A stretch of DNA of 45,631 bases, from IMG/VR virus record IMGVR_UViG_3300044612_003744, positions 1 through 45,631 of that record; one strand, given 5' to 3'. The notes below the pieces were generated by a model, which had not been told where the DNA came from, searched no databases, and worked only from the letters and a program-made list of their open reading frames with translations. How positions within the stretch are numbered: the stretch's first letter is position 1; each line of letters begins with the position of its first letter. The translations under genes and the position numbers were made by a program. Shown here piece after piece: positions 7,964 to 15,329 of the stretch. This stretch comes from a virus.

Positions 7964-8836
7964 ATGGAATTCCGTAATTTTATTGAAAACGCATCATTAA
8001 ATGAGTGTGTGGTTGCTGGTGTGCGACTACAGGATGGTGTTGTATTGGCCAAGAATCGTGATCGTGGATACAAGGCCAATGTTGAAATAATTCATGAATT
8101 AATTAATGGTACAGAGGTTATGTACTGGCATGATATTGATACAGATTGGTGTGAAGGGATGAATGAGTATGGTTTAGGGATGGTGAGTAGTAGTTTGATG
8201 GTGAATCAGGATGAGAAGGAAGGATTGCGTGTTATAAATGGCAAGAAGGTTCCTGACGACAAGCATAAGAAGATAGTAACAAATGAGGGCAATAAGATAA
8301 GGCAGGCTTTGTCGCATGTTAATCTTAAAGACATGGTTCATAGCATTGTGAATGGCAAGAATAAAAAGGGTAAGAATGTTGGTCTTCGTGGTCAGACATT
8401 GGTAAGTGATGGTGTTAATTTATATGCTTTAGAAATCACAAAAGATAGCAAGGTTGTTAAAAGGGTTTCGGATGATGATTCTGTGACTGTGAGAACAAAT
8501 CATGGCATATATGACAAAGAAGCTGGTTATAACAAGGGTAGGAAGAAGGAGTCTTCTCACAGCAGGATGAATTTGGCTCAGAAGAATTTGGTGGATGTTA
8601 ATTTGCCAAGTGATGTTTTGGACATTTTGAAAAAAAAATATGTATCTGATCCATTTTTGAATCCTTACAGGACAAAGAGTCCATGGTTGATGCATACGAC
8701 TGGTCAAATTTTATTGGATTTGAAAAATTTGCGTGTTATGGTCAGGATGGATAAGGACGAGGGTGTATTTCGTGGTATTGTAAATAACTTGCCTATTGGT
8801 TATAATTCAAAGATCAGGGTTGTTGTTGAGCATTAA
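7964..8836 (+). CDS. Ntn-type (choloylglycine/C45/C69-like) amidohydrolase with head-targeting propeptide
   Basis: 290 residues starting MEFRNFIENASLNE-C. From Cys15 the layout is that of N-terminal-nucleophile amide hydrolases: CVVAGVRL (nucleophile Cys15), VLAKNRDRGY (Asp33), WCEGMNEYGLGMV (65-74), NLYALEIT (152-159), VRTNHG (Asn179) and SSHSRM (Arg201), matching the Cys, Asp, Asn and Arg positions of bile-salt hydrolase/penicillin V acylase. These enzymes need removal of everything before the Cys. The preceding triplet L-N-E fits the prohead protease, so cleavage after Glu14 would expose the nucleophile. The substrate is unknown; an amide in the cell envelope or a signalling molecule is possible. 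Confidence 0.82.
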   Translation: MEFRNFIENASLNECVVAGVRLQDGVVLAKNRDRGYKANVEIIHELINGTEVMYWHDIDTDWCEGMNEYGLGMVSSSLMVNQDEKEGLRVINGKKVPDDKHKKIVTNEGNKIRQALSHVNLKDMVHSIVNGKNKKGKNVGLRGQTLVSDGVNLYALEITKDSKVVKRVSDDDSVTVRTNHGIYDKEAGYNKGRKKESSHSRMNLAQKNLVDVNLPSDVLDILKKKYVSDPFLNPYRTKSPWLMHTTGQILLDLKNLRVMVRMDKDEGVFRGIVNNLPIGYNSKIRVVVEH

Positions 8837-8871
8837 ATTAATTGTGATTGTTGAAAAAATAAAGGTTTCTT

Positions 8872-9246
8872 ATGCCTGATTTTTTTAAGCAATCAAAAAG
8901 TCGTCTTTATGATTGTTCATCAATCAATCATGATGGTGTTTATATAGCCAGATATCAGTTAAGATTTGTTGGTTCTAGGTGGGTTGTTTGCGAGGATGTA
9001 TACGATGGAATTATTGATAAGTGTGATTTGAATCGCCCTTTGATGTTTTGTGAATATGAGACTGCATATTTATCTTTATTTAGGCTTGCTAAAGATTATG
9101 AGAAGGCTGGTTTGAAAATTCCTGATTTTGAGATAGTTGCTATTGATTTTCGTGGCGACAATTGTTATTGTGTCAGGTTTGATGATCGTGAAATAGAAAT
9201 TATTGGTAAATCATATCATCTAAGCCGATTGTTGAAAAAGGAATGA
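8872..9246 (+). CDS. Hypothetical small protein
   Basis: 124 residues, AAGG ribosome site 7-8 nt upstream. I recognise no family. It is rich in aromatic residues and beta-prone, with scattered Cys (CSSIN, CEDVY, NCYCVRF) and a Lys-rich C-terminus. The last bases of the gene (GTTGAAAAAGGAATGA) begin a duplicated segment that recurs at 10077. Confidence 0.7.
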   Translation: MPDFFKQSKSRLYDCSSINHDGVYIARYQLRFVGSRWVVCEDVYDGIIDKCDLNRPLMFCEYETAYLSLFRLAKDYEKAGLKIPDFEIVAIDFRGDNCYCVRFDDREIEIIGKSYHLSRLLKKE

Positions 9247-9395
9247 TTTTCACCAAATTGACATAGTCAAATTTCTAAGTGTTTGTTGGTTTACATAAAT
9301 AAATTGGATGTTTCATCATATGAAAAAATTAAGTATTTTTTCAAGGAGAAAAATGGGAGCATCTTCAGTAACAGGTACAGGCAACGGAGCAGTAG
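9231..9395 (+). repeat. Duplicated promoter/leader/N-tag module, copy 1
   Basis: From GTTGAAAAAGGAATGATTTT to the codons for MGASSVTG this stretch matches 10077-10242 almost base for base, with an offset of 846-847. It contains a gene 3' end, a late promoter octamer, a roughly 50-nt leader and the start of a tagged protein. Confidence 0.85.
9294..9301 (+). promoter_or_regulatory. Late-type promoter octamer CATAAATA
   Basis: Lies 51 nt before the ATG at 9353, leaving a leader that carries the AAGGAG ribosome site. The arrangement is identical in the second copy of the repeat. Confidence 0.55.
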
Positions 9396-9934
9396 AGAAT
9401 TCTTTTCCGAGAATTCAAAATAATGTAAAAATACTAAACCTAGCAGCAGATGTGAATTCAGCAATTGCTAACGCATCATCTTCCTCTGAAATTTCGATTA
9501 TAGTGTCGTATACCAATTCGGTTGTATCGCTTCCTGTTCATCAGATATCTGCATCCGATGATGGAAAACTGTTTTTATTAGATCATGGACCAAATGGATT
9601 TATAACATTGCCAGAATTAAGCACTACTACAATTGGGCAGAAATTTCGATTTTTAACCACAGTTCGCCCAGATCAATTTTTCATCCAGTGCTATCCTTTT
9701 TCTGATTCAATGACTGGTAGTCTAACGCTATATAAAAATGGCGTAGCTGAAACTAGAACTTTTGCTGCCAGTGCTACGAGTAACAAAATCGAATATGGAA
9801 CCAATAATAGCACTGGTGGCATCATAGGAAGTTATGTGGTAGCGATTAGTTTGGGAACTATTTACTGGATACAAGGAGATGTCATTGCAGATGGTGGTCA
9901 AACTGTAAGTAATCCCTTTGGCACGAATACATAA
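9353..9934 (+). CDS. Putative head decoration/structural protein with MGASS tag
   Basis: 193 residues from the ATG after CAAGGAG; a longer frame to 9308 has no ribosome site. The N-terminus MGASSVTGTGNGA is shared with the proteins at 10200, 23815 and 24391. The body is Ser/Thr/Ile-rich and beta-predicted, without a signal peptide or catalytic motif, typical of phage capsid decoration or fibre-type proteins. The late promoter and duplicated leader support a virion role. Function inferred. Confidence 0.6.
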   Translation: MGASSVTGTGNGAVENSFPRIQNNVKILNLAADVNSAIANASSSSEISIIVSYTNSVVSLPVHQISASDDGKLFLLDHGPNGFITLPELSTTTIGQKFRFLTTVRPDQFFIQCYPFSDSMTGSLTLYKNGVAETRTFAASATSNKIEYGTNNSTGGIIGSYVVAISLGTIYWIQGDVIADGGQTVSNPFGTNT

Positions 9935-9938
9935 ATAG

Positions 9939-10058
9939 AAAAATAAATCTTATAAAATTGTTTGCGAGTCAGATGGAGGAACTTGGTTGCCATTTGAACC
10001 TTTAACTGAATCGAGGGGCAACAAGAATTTTTACAAGGAATATGTTTGGTTAAAGTGA
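9939..10058 (+). pseudogene. Relict 3' end of a protein gene
   Basis: A 39-codon open stretch without a usable start, reading CESDGGTWLPFEPLTESRG and ending LK-stop. The residue mix (Trp, Tyr, Phe, Gly, Pro) is protein-like rather than random AT-rich translation. It sits between two copies of a duplicated module, so it is probably the remainder of a gene cut by that duplication. Parent gene not identifiable. Confidence 0.35.
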
Positions 10059-10076
10059 TTGCAAAGAAGAAAGAAG

Positions 10077-10242
10077 GTTGAAAAAGGAATGATTTTCACC
10101 AAATAAACATAGCTGAATTCCTAAATATGTGTTGGTTTGCATAAATAAATTGAATGTTTCATTATGTAGAAAAATTAAATATTTTTTGGAGGAGATAAAA
10201 TGGGAGCATCTTCAGTAACAGGAGTCGGTGCGGGAGCAGCAG
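10077..10242 (+). repeat. Duplicated promoter/leader/N-tag module, copy 2
   Basis: Second copy of 9231-9395. It begins at GTTGAAAAAGGAATGATTTT and runs into MGASSVTG coding sequence, with most substitutions in the leader. After the tag the two proteins become unrelated. Confidence 0.85.
10140..10147 (+). promoter_or_regulatory. Late-type promoter octamer CATAAATA
   Basis: Same position relative to the ATG (52 nt) as in the other module copy; leader ends with GGAGGAG. Confidence 0.55.
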
Positions 10243-10547
10243 ATGTCACCCGTGGTCCCGGCAATCTTCGTGATCAATACGCATCGTTGCTTGATCCACA
10301 TGTTGTCTGGCATGGCACAATTTACAATAATGATGGTTCAGTTACTGTTAATTTACCATCTAATATTAAAGATGTGCCTGAAAAATTGACTATTCTTTGT
10401 TCTGGTAAGACATATGGTGTTGATAAGAATCTTGATGGCGATGGTCTTGTTGAAAGCTTTGACATTACCGGAACTAAGAAAAGGGAAGTCGATTTCATTG
10501 TAATCAAGAGTCCATCTGCTTTGTTTACTTCTGATTATAATCCTTGA
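10200..10547 (+). CDS. Putative head decoration/structural protein with MGASS tag
   Basis: 115 residues with a strong GGAGGAG ribosome site. N-terminus MGASSVTGVGAGA is nearly identical to that of the 9353 protein, while the rest (a compact beta domain with VVWHGTIYNNDGSVTVNLP) is unrelated. Probably a virion surface or decoration protein whose shared tag makes the same contact. Three nt separate it from the next gene. Confidence 0.6.
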   Translation: MGASSVTGVGAGAADVTRGPGNLRDQYASLLDPHVVWHGTIYNNDGSVTVNLPSNIKDVPEKLTILCSGKTYGVDKNLDGDGLVESFDITGTKKREVDFIVIKSPSALFTSDYNP

Positions 10548-10550
10548 TAT

Positions 10551-10970
10551 ATGATTTTATCTTTTAAGGAAGATTTTGAAAAAAATTGCACCCCGTGTGG
10601 ACATCATTGGACACACGGGGATTTTGTTGAATTAAGCGGAAGTCATTTCAAGCATTTTTCAACTCTTTTGAAGTGTAAATTTATAGATCCTAATGAATTT
10701 CGAGTTCAGAATATAATTTCTTTTGATGCTATTGGGGCCAATAGAACACTTTATTTTATTTGTAATTTAGCTGACAAGTATGGTGTGGTTATTACGGGAA
10801 GAGCGCAGCCTAATTTGGTTGGTCCTTCTATAACTGGAAATGACAATTTTTATTCTGGCTTGCAATTGGAAAGATTATTGAAATGGTATAAATACTATGG
10901 ATTTGAATGTAAAGAAATAGATGGCATCTTTCATGTTAAAAGGAGTCCTAAAAATGAAGTACAAGATTAA
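10551..10970 (+). CDS. Hypothetical protein, possible GNAT-like fold
   Basis: 139 residues. The sequence [15 protein letters not shown] followed by [16 protein letters not shown] resembles the beta4-alpha4 end of GNAT-like domains found in many phage small proteins (pattern L..wY...GF). No clear acetyl-CoA P-loop is seen, so the fold call is tentative. Codons about 14-24 form a perfect 9-bp hairpin (10591-10620). Confidence 0.5.
   Translation: MILSFKEDFEKNCTPCGHHWTHGDFVELSGSHFKHFSTLLKCKFIDPNEFRVQNIISFDAIGANRTLYFICNLADKYGVVITGRAQPNLVGPSITGNDNFYSGLQLERLLKWYKYYGFECKEIDGIFHVKRSPKNEVQD
10591..10620 (+). other. Perfect hairpin inside the 5' end of a coding sequence
   Basis: CCCCGTGTG (10591-10599), a 12-nt spacer, CACACGGGG (10612-10620), followed by ATTTTGTT. 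It lies 44 nt after the stop of the 10200 gene and inside the next ORF. It could attenuate or stop transcription from the strong late promoter while still encoding protein. Confidence 0.55.
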
Positions 10971-11379
10971 AACAGAAGAAAAGAAATATGTTGTTATGGA
11001 TAAAAATGACAATATTATTTCCAAATGGTCTAAAGAAACGATTGATGATGCTGGCGGTTTGGAAAAATGCATTGAGCGTTTTAAGAAAGCTAATCCTAAA
11101 TCAGAAATTGAAATGATTGGTGAACCAGCACCAGCACCAGAGCCAGCACCAGAGCCAGCACCAGCACCAACACCAGCACCAGAGCCAGAACCAACACCAG
11201 CACCAGCACCAGAGCCAGAACCAGCACCAGCACCAGAGCCAGAACCAACACCAGCACCAGCACCAGAGCCAGAACCAGCACCAGCACCAGAGCCAGAACC
11301 AACACCAGAACCAACACCAGCACCAGAGCCAGAACCAACACCAGAACCAGCACCAGAGCCAGCACCAGTTAATGGCTGA
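10954..11379 (+). CDS. Small protein with long Pro-rich dipeptide tail
   Basis: 141 residues from the ATG after AAAAGGAG; it overlaps the previous gene by 17 nt. The first 55 residues are a small charged domain ([14 protein letters not shown]...). The remaining roughly 85 are alternating Pro with Ala, Glu or Thr ([10 protein letters not shown] pattern). Such tails form stiff extended rods, as in TonB-like spacers. No signal peptide is present, so a virion spacer or stalk is more likely than a periplasmic role. Function unknown. Confidence 0.65.
   Translation: MKYKIKTEEKKYVVMDKNDNIISKWSKETIDDAGGLEKCIERFKKANPKSEIEMIGEPAPAPEPAPEPAPAPTPAPEPEPTPAPAPEPEPAPAPEPEPTPAPAPEPEPAPAPEPEPTPEPTPAPEPEPTPEPAPEPAPVNG
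11122..11370 (+). repeat. Low-complexity CCAGCA/CCAGAG/CCAACA repeat
   Basis: About 250 bp of 6-bp units coding for X-Pro dipeptides, with higher-order blocks (Ala-Pro-Glu-Pro-Glu-Pro-Thr-Pro). Length is likely to vary by slippage; assembly errors are also possible here. Confidence 0.9.
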
Positions 11380-11407
11380 AAATTTTAATTAAATACTCTA
11401 ATATTGA

Positions 11408-12037
11408 ATGCAATATTTTATATTACCTCATTGTTGTATAGCTTTTAATGCCAAGGTTGCTTCATCGGCCTTGGCATCTGCTATTGTTAGAAAGTATCAT
11501 CCAGAAAGGCTTGAAAAAGTTCTTGCTGAATATGAGGAAAAATGGTCTATATTTAGCGATGATTTCAAAGCATCTCTGCCTGAAAGTTTCCAGAGAATGT
11601 TTCGTTCTGACATGAATGATTCAATAAGTTTTTGGCAGAATTTATGTACGATAACAAGAAATCCTGAATTACCTGTTCTTTTGTTGGTTAGAAATCCTAT
11701 TGATAGATTTTTATCTGGTGCTTCTTATTTGAGTCAGGATATTGATAAATTGTTAACTGGTTTGGAAAGTAACGACCAAAAATACATTTTAGAAAGTTTG
11801 CCTATAGAGATTGCAAATAATACTCATTTTATCAAGCAATCATGGCTTATAAAGGGCGATACAAGACTTTATAGGTTTCCTGATCAGTTGGAGCAGTTTT
11901 GTCTTGATGCTGGCTTAGAGTGGCCTTTACAGAGGATTAATGAGGGTAAGAATGTCAAGCCTGTCTTGACGGAAGAGCAGATCAAAAGAATAGAGTCTTA
12001 TTACGCTGAAGATGTTGAACTTTTCAAATCTATTTGA
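11408..12037 (+). CDS. Sulfotransferase family protein
   Basis: 209 residues. FNAKVASSALASAI (about 14-27) corresponds to the 5'-phosphosulfate loop and LLVRNPIDRFLSGASYL (about 96-112) to the 3'-phosphate motif of PAPS-dependent sulfotransferases of the Sulfotransfer_2/3 type. It would transfer sulfate to a sugar or other hydroxyl. First gene of a same-strand surface-chemistry run with 6-nt spacing to the next gene. No ribosome site is visible; the ATG follows TAATATTGA. Acceptor unknown. Confidence 0.75.
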   Translation: MQYFILPHCCIAFNAKVASSALASAIVRKYHPERLEKVLAEYEEKWSIFSDDFKASLPESFQRMFRSDMNDSISFWQNLCTITRNPELPVLLLVRNPIDRFLSGASYLSQDIDKLLTGLESNDQKYILESLPIEIANNTHFIKQSWLIKGDTRLYRFPDQLEQFCLDAGLEWPLQRINEGKNVKPVLTEEQIKRIESYYAEDVELFKSI

Positions 12038-12043
12038 TTAAAC

Positions 12044-12859
12044 ATGAAATTTTGCATTAACACACTTATGCTGTCCAAAGAAATGAGCATTTTGGACAAG
12101 ATAAAAATTGCTGGCCGAAGTGGATTTGATGGCATTGAGCCATGGGTTGATGATTTTATTTCTGTGAACCCTAATGATGTCAAAAAATGTTGTTTGGATT
12201 ATGGAATATCAATTCCAACAATAATTCAAATAAGTGGTTGGTTTGAAAATGATGGTGGTTTGATGGGAATTGGAGATAATCATCAAGAAATAATTGAAGA
12301 ATGCAAGAGAAGGATGGAAATAGCTGTTTCTATTGGATGTGGTTGGATTATTGCGATGCCATCATTTAGTCATCGTGGTAAGGTGAGTGATTGGAATCTT
12401 GGTGTTGAGTATTTTCATGAATTATTGCAGATTGGAAAACAGATTGGTTGTATGCCAACTATTGAGTTCATGGGTCAGACTGGATTGATTAACAATTATT
12501 TCACTTGTAAAAAATTTATAGATGAATTTGGCGACGATGCCAAGATGGTGATTGATTCGTATCATTTATGGCGTGGTGGAGGATCGGTTGATGATTTTTT
12601 GAAGATAGACAAATCACAAGTTTCTGTTTTTCATATAAGCGATGCAGATAAGAGTATTGATAGGGAAAAGCACATGGATCGCAACAGGGTTATGCCAATG
12701 GATGGCAAGATTGATCTTAAAAAATTTGCTGATAATGTGAAAAAAATAGGATTTGATGGTTTTGTAAACATCGGTGTTTACAATCAGAAACTTTGGTCTA
12801 TTAATCCTCTGGAATTATGTGTTGATTCCATAAGAAGATTGAGGGAATTATTTCTCTAA
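12044..12859 (+). CDS. Sugar phosphate isomerase/epimerase-like TIM barrel
   Basis: 271 residues with the layout of the xylose-isomerase-like TIM-barrel (AP endonuclease 2) family: GFDGIEPW (27-34), PTIEFMG (Glu141), MVIDSYHLWRGG (Asp171, His174) and FHISD (His197). These would be metal ligands. The final strand, normally ending in a Glu ligand, reads DGFVNIGVYN with Gly244 where the Glu is expected, so metal binding or activity may be altered. Probably sugar isomerisation or epimerisation in the glycan island. Confidence 0.75.
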   Translation: MKFCINTLMLSKEMSILDKIKIAGRSGFDGIEPWVDDFISVNPNDVKKCCLDYGISIPTIIQISGWFENDGGLMGIGDNHQEIIEECKRRMEIAVSIGCGWIIAMPSFSHRGKVSDWNLGVEYFHELLQIGKQIGCMPTIEFMGQTGLINNYFTCKKFIDEFGDDAKMVIDSYHLWRGGGSVDDFLKIDKSQVSVFHISDADKSIDREKHMDRNRVMPMDGKIDLKKFADNVKKIGFDGFVNIGVYNQKLWSINPLELCVDSIRRLRELFL

Positions 12860-12865
12860 TTTATT

Positions 12866-13453
12866 ATGAATCCTTACAAATCAATATCTGATTTTGAAAA
12901 GAGAATGGCTGATTTTGTTGGCAGTCCTTATGCTGTTGCGGTAGACAGTTGTACAAATGCTTTGTTTTTATGTTGTAAATATTTGTCTGTTAGTGTGATT
13001 ACATTGCCTAGCAAAACATATGTAAGTGTTCCATGTTCTGTAATTCACGCTGGTGGTTCTGTATTGTTTGAGGATTATTCTTGGAATGGAACATATCAGT
13101 TAAAGCCCTATCCAATTTATGATAGCGCATGTAGAATGATAAGGGGCATGTATGTTCCCGGCACATATGATTGTGTTTCTTTTAGTGCGAATAAAATACT
13201 GAATATAGGGAAGGGCGGAATGATCTTCACAGATAGCGAGAAAGCTGTGAGATGGTTCAAATTAGCGAGATATGAGGGACGAGAGGAATTGTCGTTAATG
13301 GATCAGGAATCTTTTGAATTTGCTGGTTGGAACATGTATATGACACCAGAACAGGCAAGTCGTGGATTGGTATTAGCTAATTATCTGAGTGATTCGTGTG
13401 TAAAGACACCAATGTATCCAGATCTTTCAAAGAAGTTTAAGGTATTGTCATGA
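12866..13453 (+). CDS. Short DegT/DnrJ/EryC1/StrS-type sugar aminotransferase
   Basis: 195 residues against about 370 for the usual family member. It keeps the PLP core: AVDSCTNALFLCCKYL, the LPSKTYVSVPCSVIHAGG strand, and SFSANKILNIGKGGMIFTD with the Schiff-base Lys. The C-terminal small domain is missing. Because the gene ends in a tidy ATGA overlap with the next one, this looks like an established short form rather than fresh decay. It may make 4-amino or 3-amino sugars, or may have lost catalysis. Confidence 0.75.
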   Translation: MNPYKSISDFEKRMADFVGSPYAVAVDSCTNALFLCCKYLSVSVITLPSKTYVSVPCSVIHAGGSVLFEDYSWNGTYQLKPYPIYDSACRMIRGMYVPGTYDCVSFSANKILNIGKGGMIFTDSEKAVRWFKLARYEGREELSLMDQESFEFAGWNMYMTPEQASRGLVLANYLSDSCVKTPMYPDLSKKFKVLS

Positions 13454-14082
13454 AAGTTGCCATAATGCAGCCTTATTTTTTTCCTTATGGTGGTTATTTC
13501 CAGTTGATGTCTAGTGTTGATCTTTTCATTTATTTTGATGATGTTCAATTTGTCAGGCGTGGTTGGATGACAAGAAACAAGATTTCCTCTCCTAGTGGAG
13601 ATGGTCAAATTTATATAAATGTTCCTGTTTGTAAGTCTGATCGTTCTGCCAAAATTAATGAGATAAGTATTTTTGGCGATTGGGTTGGCAAGCACTTAAA
13701 GACATTTGAGCATATTTATGGCAAGAGTGTCAAAGATCATATTTTTTATGATTTTTATAGTAGTTTGGGTTCTGAGAAAAATCTCAATAGAATGTTGGTC
13801 AGGTCTTTGGATTGGGTTTCTAATTATTTTAGAATTGGTTGTAAGAATGTTCTTTCGAGTGAATTGGAATGTGATGGTAAGGGTCAGGAAAGAATCATAA
13901 ATTTGTGTAAGAAGGTTGGGGCCAAAGAGTATTGGAATTTGCCGGGTGGTGTTGAATTGTACAACAGAGATGTTTTCTTGGATAACGGTTTAGAATTGAA
14001 TTTTATTGATACTAGTCATCAAAAAAAATCAAGTATTATAGAGACTATATTTAATGAAAAAACTGGTAATATACGATTCTAA
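13450..14082 (+). CDS. WbqC-like family protein
   Basis: 210 residues. N-terminal MQPYFFPYGGYFQLMSSVDL and DDVQFVRRGWMTRNKI are the hallmark blocks of the WbqC family (PF08889), found in O-antigen and amino-sugar gene clusters and thought to act in glycan assembly or acyl transfer. Later the KEYWNLPGG and LNFIDTS segments also fit. ATGA overlap with the aminotransferase implies coupled translation and a shared pathway. Confidence 0.85.
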   Translation: MKVAIMQPYFFPYGGYFQLMSSVDLFIYFDDVQFVRRGWMTRNKISSPSGDGQIYINVPVCKSDRSAKINEISIFGDWVGKHLKTFEHIYGKSVKDHIFYDFYSSLGSEKNLNRMLVRSLDWVSNYFRIGCKNVLSSELECDGKGQERIINLCKKVGAKEYWNLPGGVELYNRDVFLDNGLELNFIDTSHQKKSSIIETIFNEKTGNIRF

Positions 14083-14446
14083 TTCAGGATCTACAAAAGA
14101 AATAGCCTTAAATATTTGTAGCGATGCTCGTCATTATACTGAAGTTGATAATTTAGAAGAATATGATTTGATTGTTTTCGTTTGTCCAACATATGGAGAC
14201 GAAGAATTGAGTTTAGGGATGGAAAAATTTTTGATATGTTTGAAAAACAAGAAGAAATTTGCTGTTTGTGAAACTGGCAATTATTATGGATTTGATGATT
14301 TCTCATTTGGTTCTAGAAAAATAATCGAGCAATTGTTAATTGGTTCTGGTTGGGATAATATTGGTGGATTTTCTTTAGATTCTTATAAGCCCATCAAGTG
14401 GGAAGCTTTTGAAAAATGGTGTAATAAAATAAATGAAAGATCGTGA
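14054..14446 (+). CDS. Flavodoxin-like protein
   Basis: 130 residues. YDSNSGSTKEIA (7-18) is the FMN phosphate loop, and CPTYGDEELSLGMEKFL plus CETGNYYGFDDF correspond to the flavin-ring loops of flavodoxins. It starts inside the last codons of the WbqC gene (29-nt overlap) and overlaps the next gene. A small electron carrier is the best call; partner unknown. Confidence 0.7.
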   Translation: MKKLVIYDSNSGSTKEIALNICSDARHYTEVDNLEEYDLIVFVCPTYGDEELSLGMEKFLICLKNKKKFAVCETGNYYGFDDFSFGSRKIIEQLLIGSGWDNIGGFSLDSYKPIKWEAFEKWCNKINERS

Positions 14447-15329
14447 TGTTGTATGCAAATTGAAGCAAATAACTCCATTAGCCACTTTTGGCTTTGAGGG
14501 CGATGATTGCGTTGAAGCTATTTTCACTGATCCCAATTGTTATTTTTATGGGATTTTGAGGTTAATGACGGATGATGCGAAAAGGGAAGTTTTGTCTTTG
14601 GTTTCAAATCTTAAGAATCTTCGTTATTTAGATTTAAGAAAAAACAGGCTTGGTTTCTTTGAGATTGATCTTTGTAATTTAAGTCATCTTGATTTGGGAT
14701 CGAATTACATGGGATTTGTGCCCAAATGGATTGAGAAAAACAATTTAAGTTACTTAAATTTGGGCGTAAATGAATTGCACGGTCTTCCTGATTGGTTTGG
14801 TAATTTGAAAGAATTAAAAGTATTAAAATTACACAAGAATAAGATATGTGATTTTTCTTGTGTATCTGATTTTGTGAATTTAGAAGAAATTAATTTGTAT
14901 TTCAATTGTGTAGATGATATTCCTTCTTACCTTTTTGATTTCAAAAATATAAAAGTTTTTTCTTGGGGAATATCCAATCTTTCCGTTTTATCTGATCGTG
15001 TTTGTGAATGGCAAAAATTAGAATACTTGTCTTTAGTTGGCAATAATTTGCGTAATTTGCCCGATAGTATTTGTTCGTGTAAATTTTTGATTGGCTTGAG
15101 GCTGAATAAAAATCAAATTGAAAATCTGCCTAAAAATATAGGCAATCTGTATAATTTGCGTGATATAACTCTTTACAAAAACAAGATAACTGATTTGCCA
15201 GAGTCGTTCATGAATTTGAATTTAGAAAGATGTAATCTTGCTGGGAATTGTTTTAATGATTGTCCTGTTGTAAATAGTAAGTGGTTGGCCTTAAGTGAAA
15301 ATGATTTGGATTTTGAATGGACAAAATAA
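14433..15329 (+). CDS. Leucine-rich repeat protein
   Basis: 298 residues with about nine LRR units of 22-24 residues in the form LxxLxLxxNxLxxLP, for example NLRYLDLRKNRLGFF, ELKVLKLHKNKI and KLEYLSLVGNNLRNLPDSI. It should fold as a solenoid for protein binding. No signal peptide, no ligase domain. It overlaps both neighbours within the glycan island. LRR proteins are rare in phage genomes. The target is unknown; a host-interaction protein is inferred. Confidence 0.85.
   Translation: MKDRDVVCKLKQITPLATFGFEGDDCVEAIFTDPNCYFYGILRLMTDDAKREVLSLVSNLKNLRYLDLRKNRLGFFEIDLCNLSHLDLGSNYMGFVPKWIEKNNLSYLNLGVNELHGLPDWFGNLKELKVLKLHKNKICDFSCVSDFVNLEEINLYFNCVDDIPSYLFDFKNIKVFSWGISNLSVLSDRVCEWQKLEYLSLVGNNLRNLPDSICSCKFLIGLRLNKNQIENLPKNIGNLYNLRDITLYKNKITDLPESFMNLNLERCNLAGNCFNDCPVVNSKWLALSENDLDFEWTK

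Noticed and set aside
11122-11370. CRISPR-like array in the 11 kb repeat
   Set aside because: Units are 6 bp, contiguous and coding, with no spacers.
11096-11392. Long Leu/Val and Gln/His open frames on either strand over the Pro-rich repeat
   Set aside because: They are frame shadows of the 6-bp repeat; the real gene is the frame with a ribosome site and a folded N-terminus.
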